The notes under the pieces were generated by a model. That model was not told the origin of the DNA, did not search any database, and saw only the letters and a program-made list of their open reading frames with translations. Position numbers and translations under genes: made by a program. A DNA stretch of 23,119 bases, taken from positions 1-23,119 of the forward strand of contig NZ_LATL02000298.1 in assembly GCF_000972705.2 (NCBI RefSeq). Direction: 5' to 3'. Origin of the DNA: Limnoraphis robusta CS-951. GTDB lineage: Bacteria; Cyanobacteriota; Cyanobacteriia; Cyanobacteriales; Microcoleaceae. Positions 23,005-23,119 of the stretch are shown here, in pieces (the stretch's first letter is position 1; each line of letters starts with the position of its first letter).

Positions 23005-23119
23005 ACTCTTTAGAGAGAACTAAATTGGAGGTTTGTGGACATTTTTGGTCAATTTAACCCCTTTTAATCTCTCTCTAGATAGAGTGATTATTTTAAAATT
23101 TTTTGATATAGTTTTAGTT

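Noticed and set aside
1..23119. CRISPR array, tRNA or rRNA
   Set aside because: No regularly spaced direct repeats with spacers, and no tRNA or rRNA signatures were seen. The three TGTCTCC heptamers are contiguous tandem repeats without spacers.

Overview
The window reads as chromosome of a filamentous cyanobacterium, probably an Oscillatoriales-type genome (Planktothrix/Oscillatoria-like; inference). The grounds are frequent HIP1 octamers (GCGATCGC, at least 15 copies, several of them inside genes), a cyAbrB-type regulator, a PEP-CTERM surface protein, a secreted CsbD-like protein, several small cyanobacterial hypotheticals, and abundant tnpB-only IS200/IS605-type elements. Genes are mostly single transcription units on both strands, with hairpins between convergent pairs.

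Layout. 1-410 (minus): the left end and first codons of a tnpB gene, cut by what looks like the 5' part of a group II intron that runs off the window. 533-4348: a conserved hypothetical divergent from ruvB, then an MscS-family channel, a small hypothetical, and a small secreted protein. 4349-6245: a structured non-coding region followed by a full tnpB element. Its ORF carries two in-frame insertions of the same dispersed palindromic repeat in opposite orientations. 6408-8855: an 815-aa DEDDh exonuclease/P-loop ATPase fusion that I cannot assign to a known system. 8944-14517: speD, a metallophosphoesterase, a Pro/Glu-rich membrane protein, SelO, an M28 peptidase and a KTSC-like small protein. 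14906-17748: cyAbrB regulator, YjbQ, and a vanadium haloperoxidase with all vanadate ligands. 17761-19100: a second tnpB element. 19170-22898: isochorismatase-like hydrolase, PEP-CTERM protein, small hypothetical, SDR dehydrogenase and the CsbD-like secreted protein.

Most genes do independent housekeeping or stress jobs: recombination and repair (RuvB), osmotic relief (MscS), polyamine synthesis (SpeD), redox/AMPylation (SelO), halide/peroxide chemistry, and envelope proteins. The accessory signal is concentrated in three tnpB loci and the exonuclease-ATPase. Three tnpB lineages lie in one 23-kb window: one interrupted by a putative intron, one carrying palindromic inserts, and one apparently intact. 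No tnpA, CRISPR array, rRNA or tRNA was seen. The strongest candidates for something undescribed are the exonuclease-ATPase fusion and the palindromic repeat that spreads through a tnpB ORF while keeping it open.
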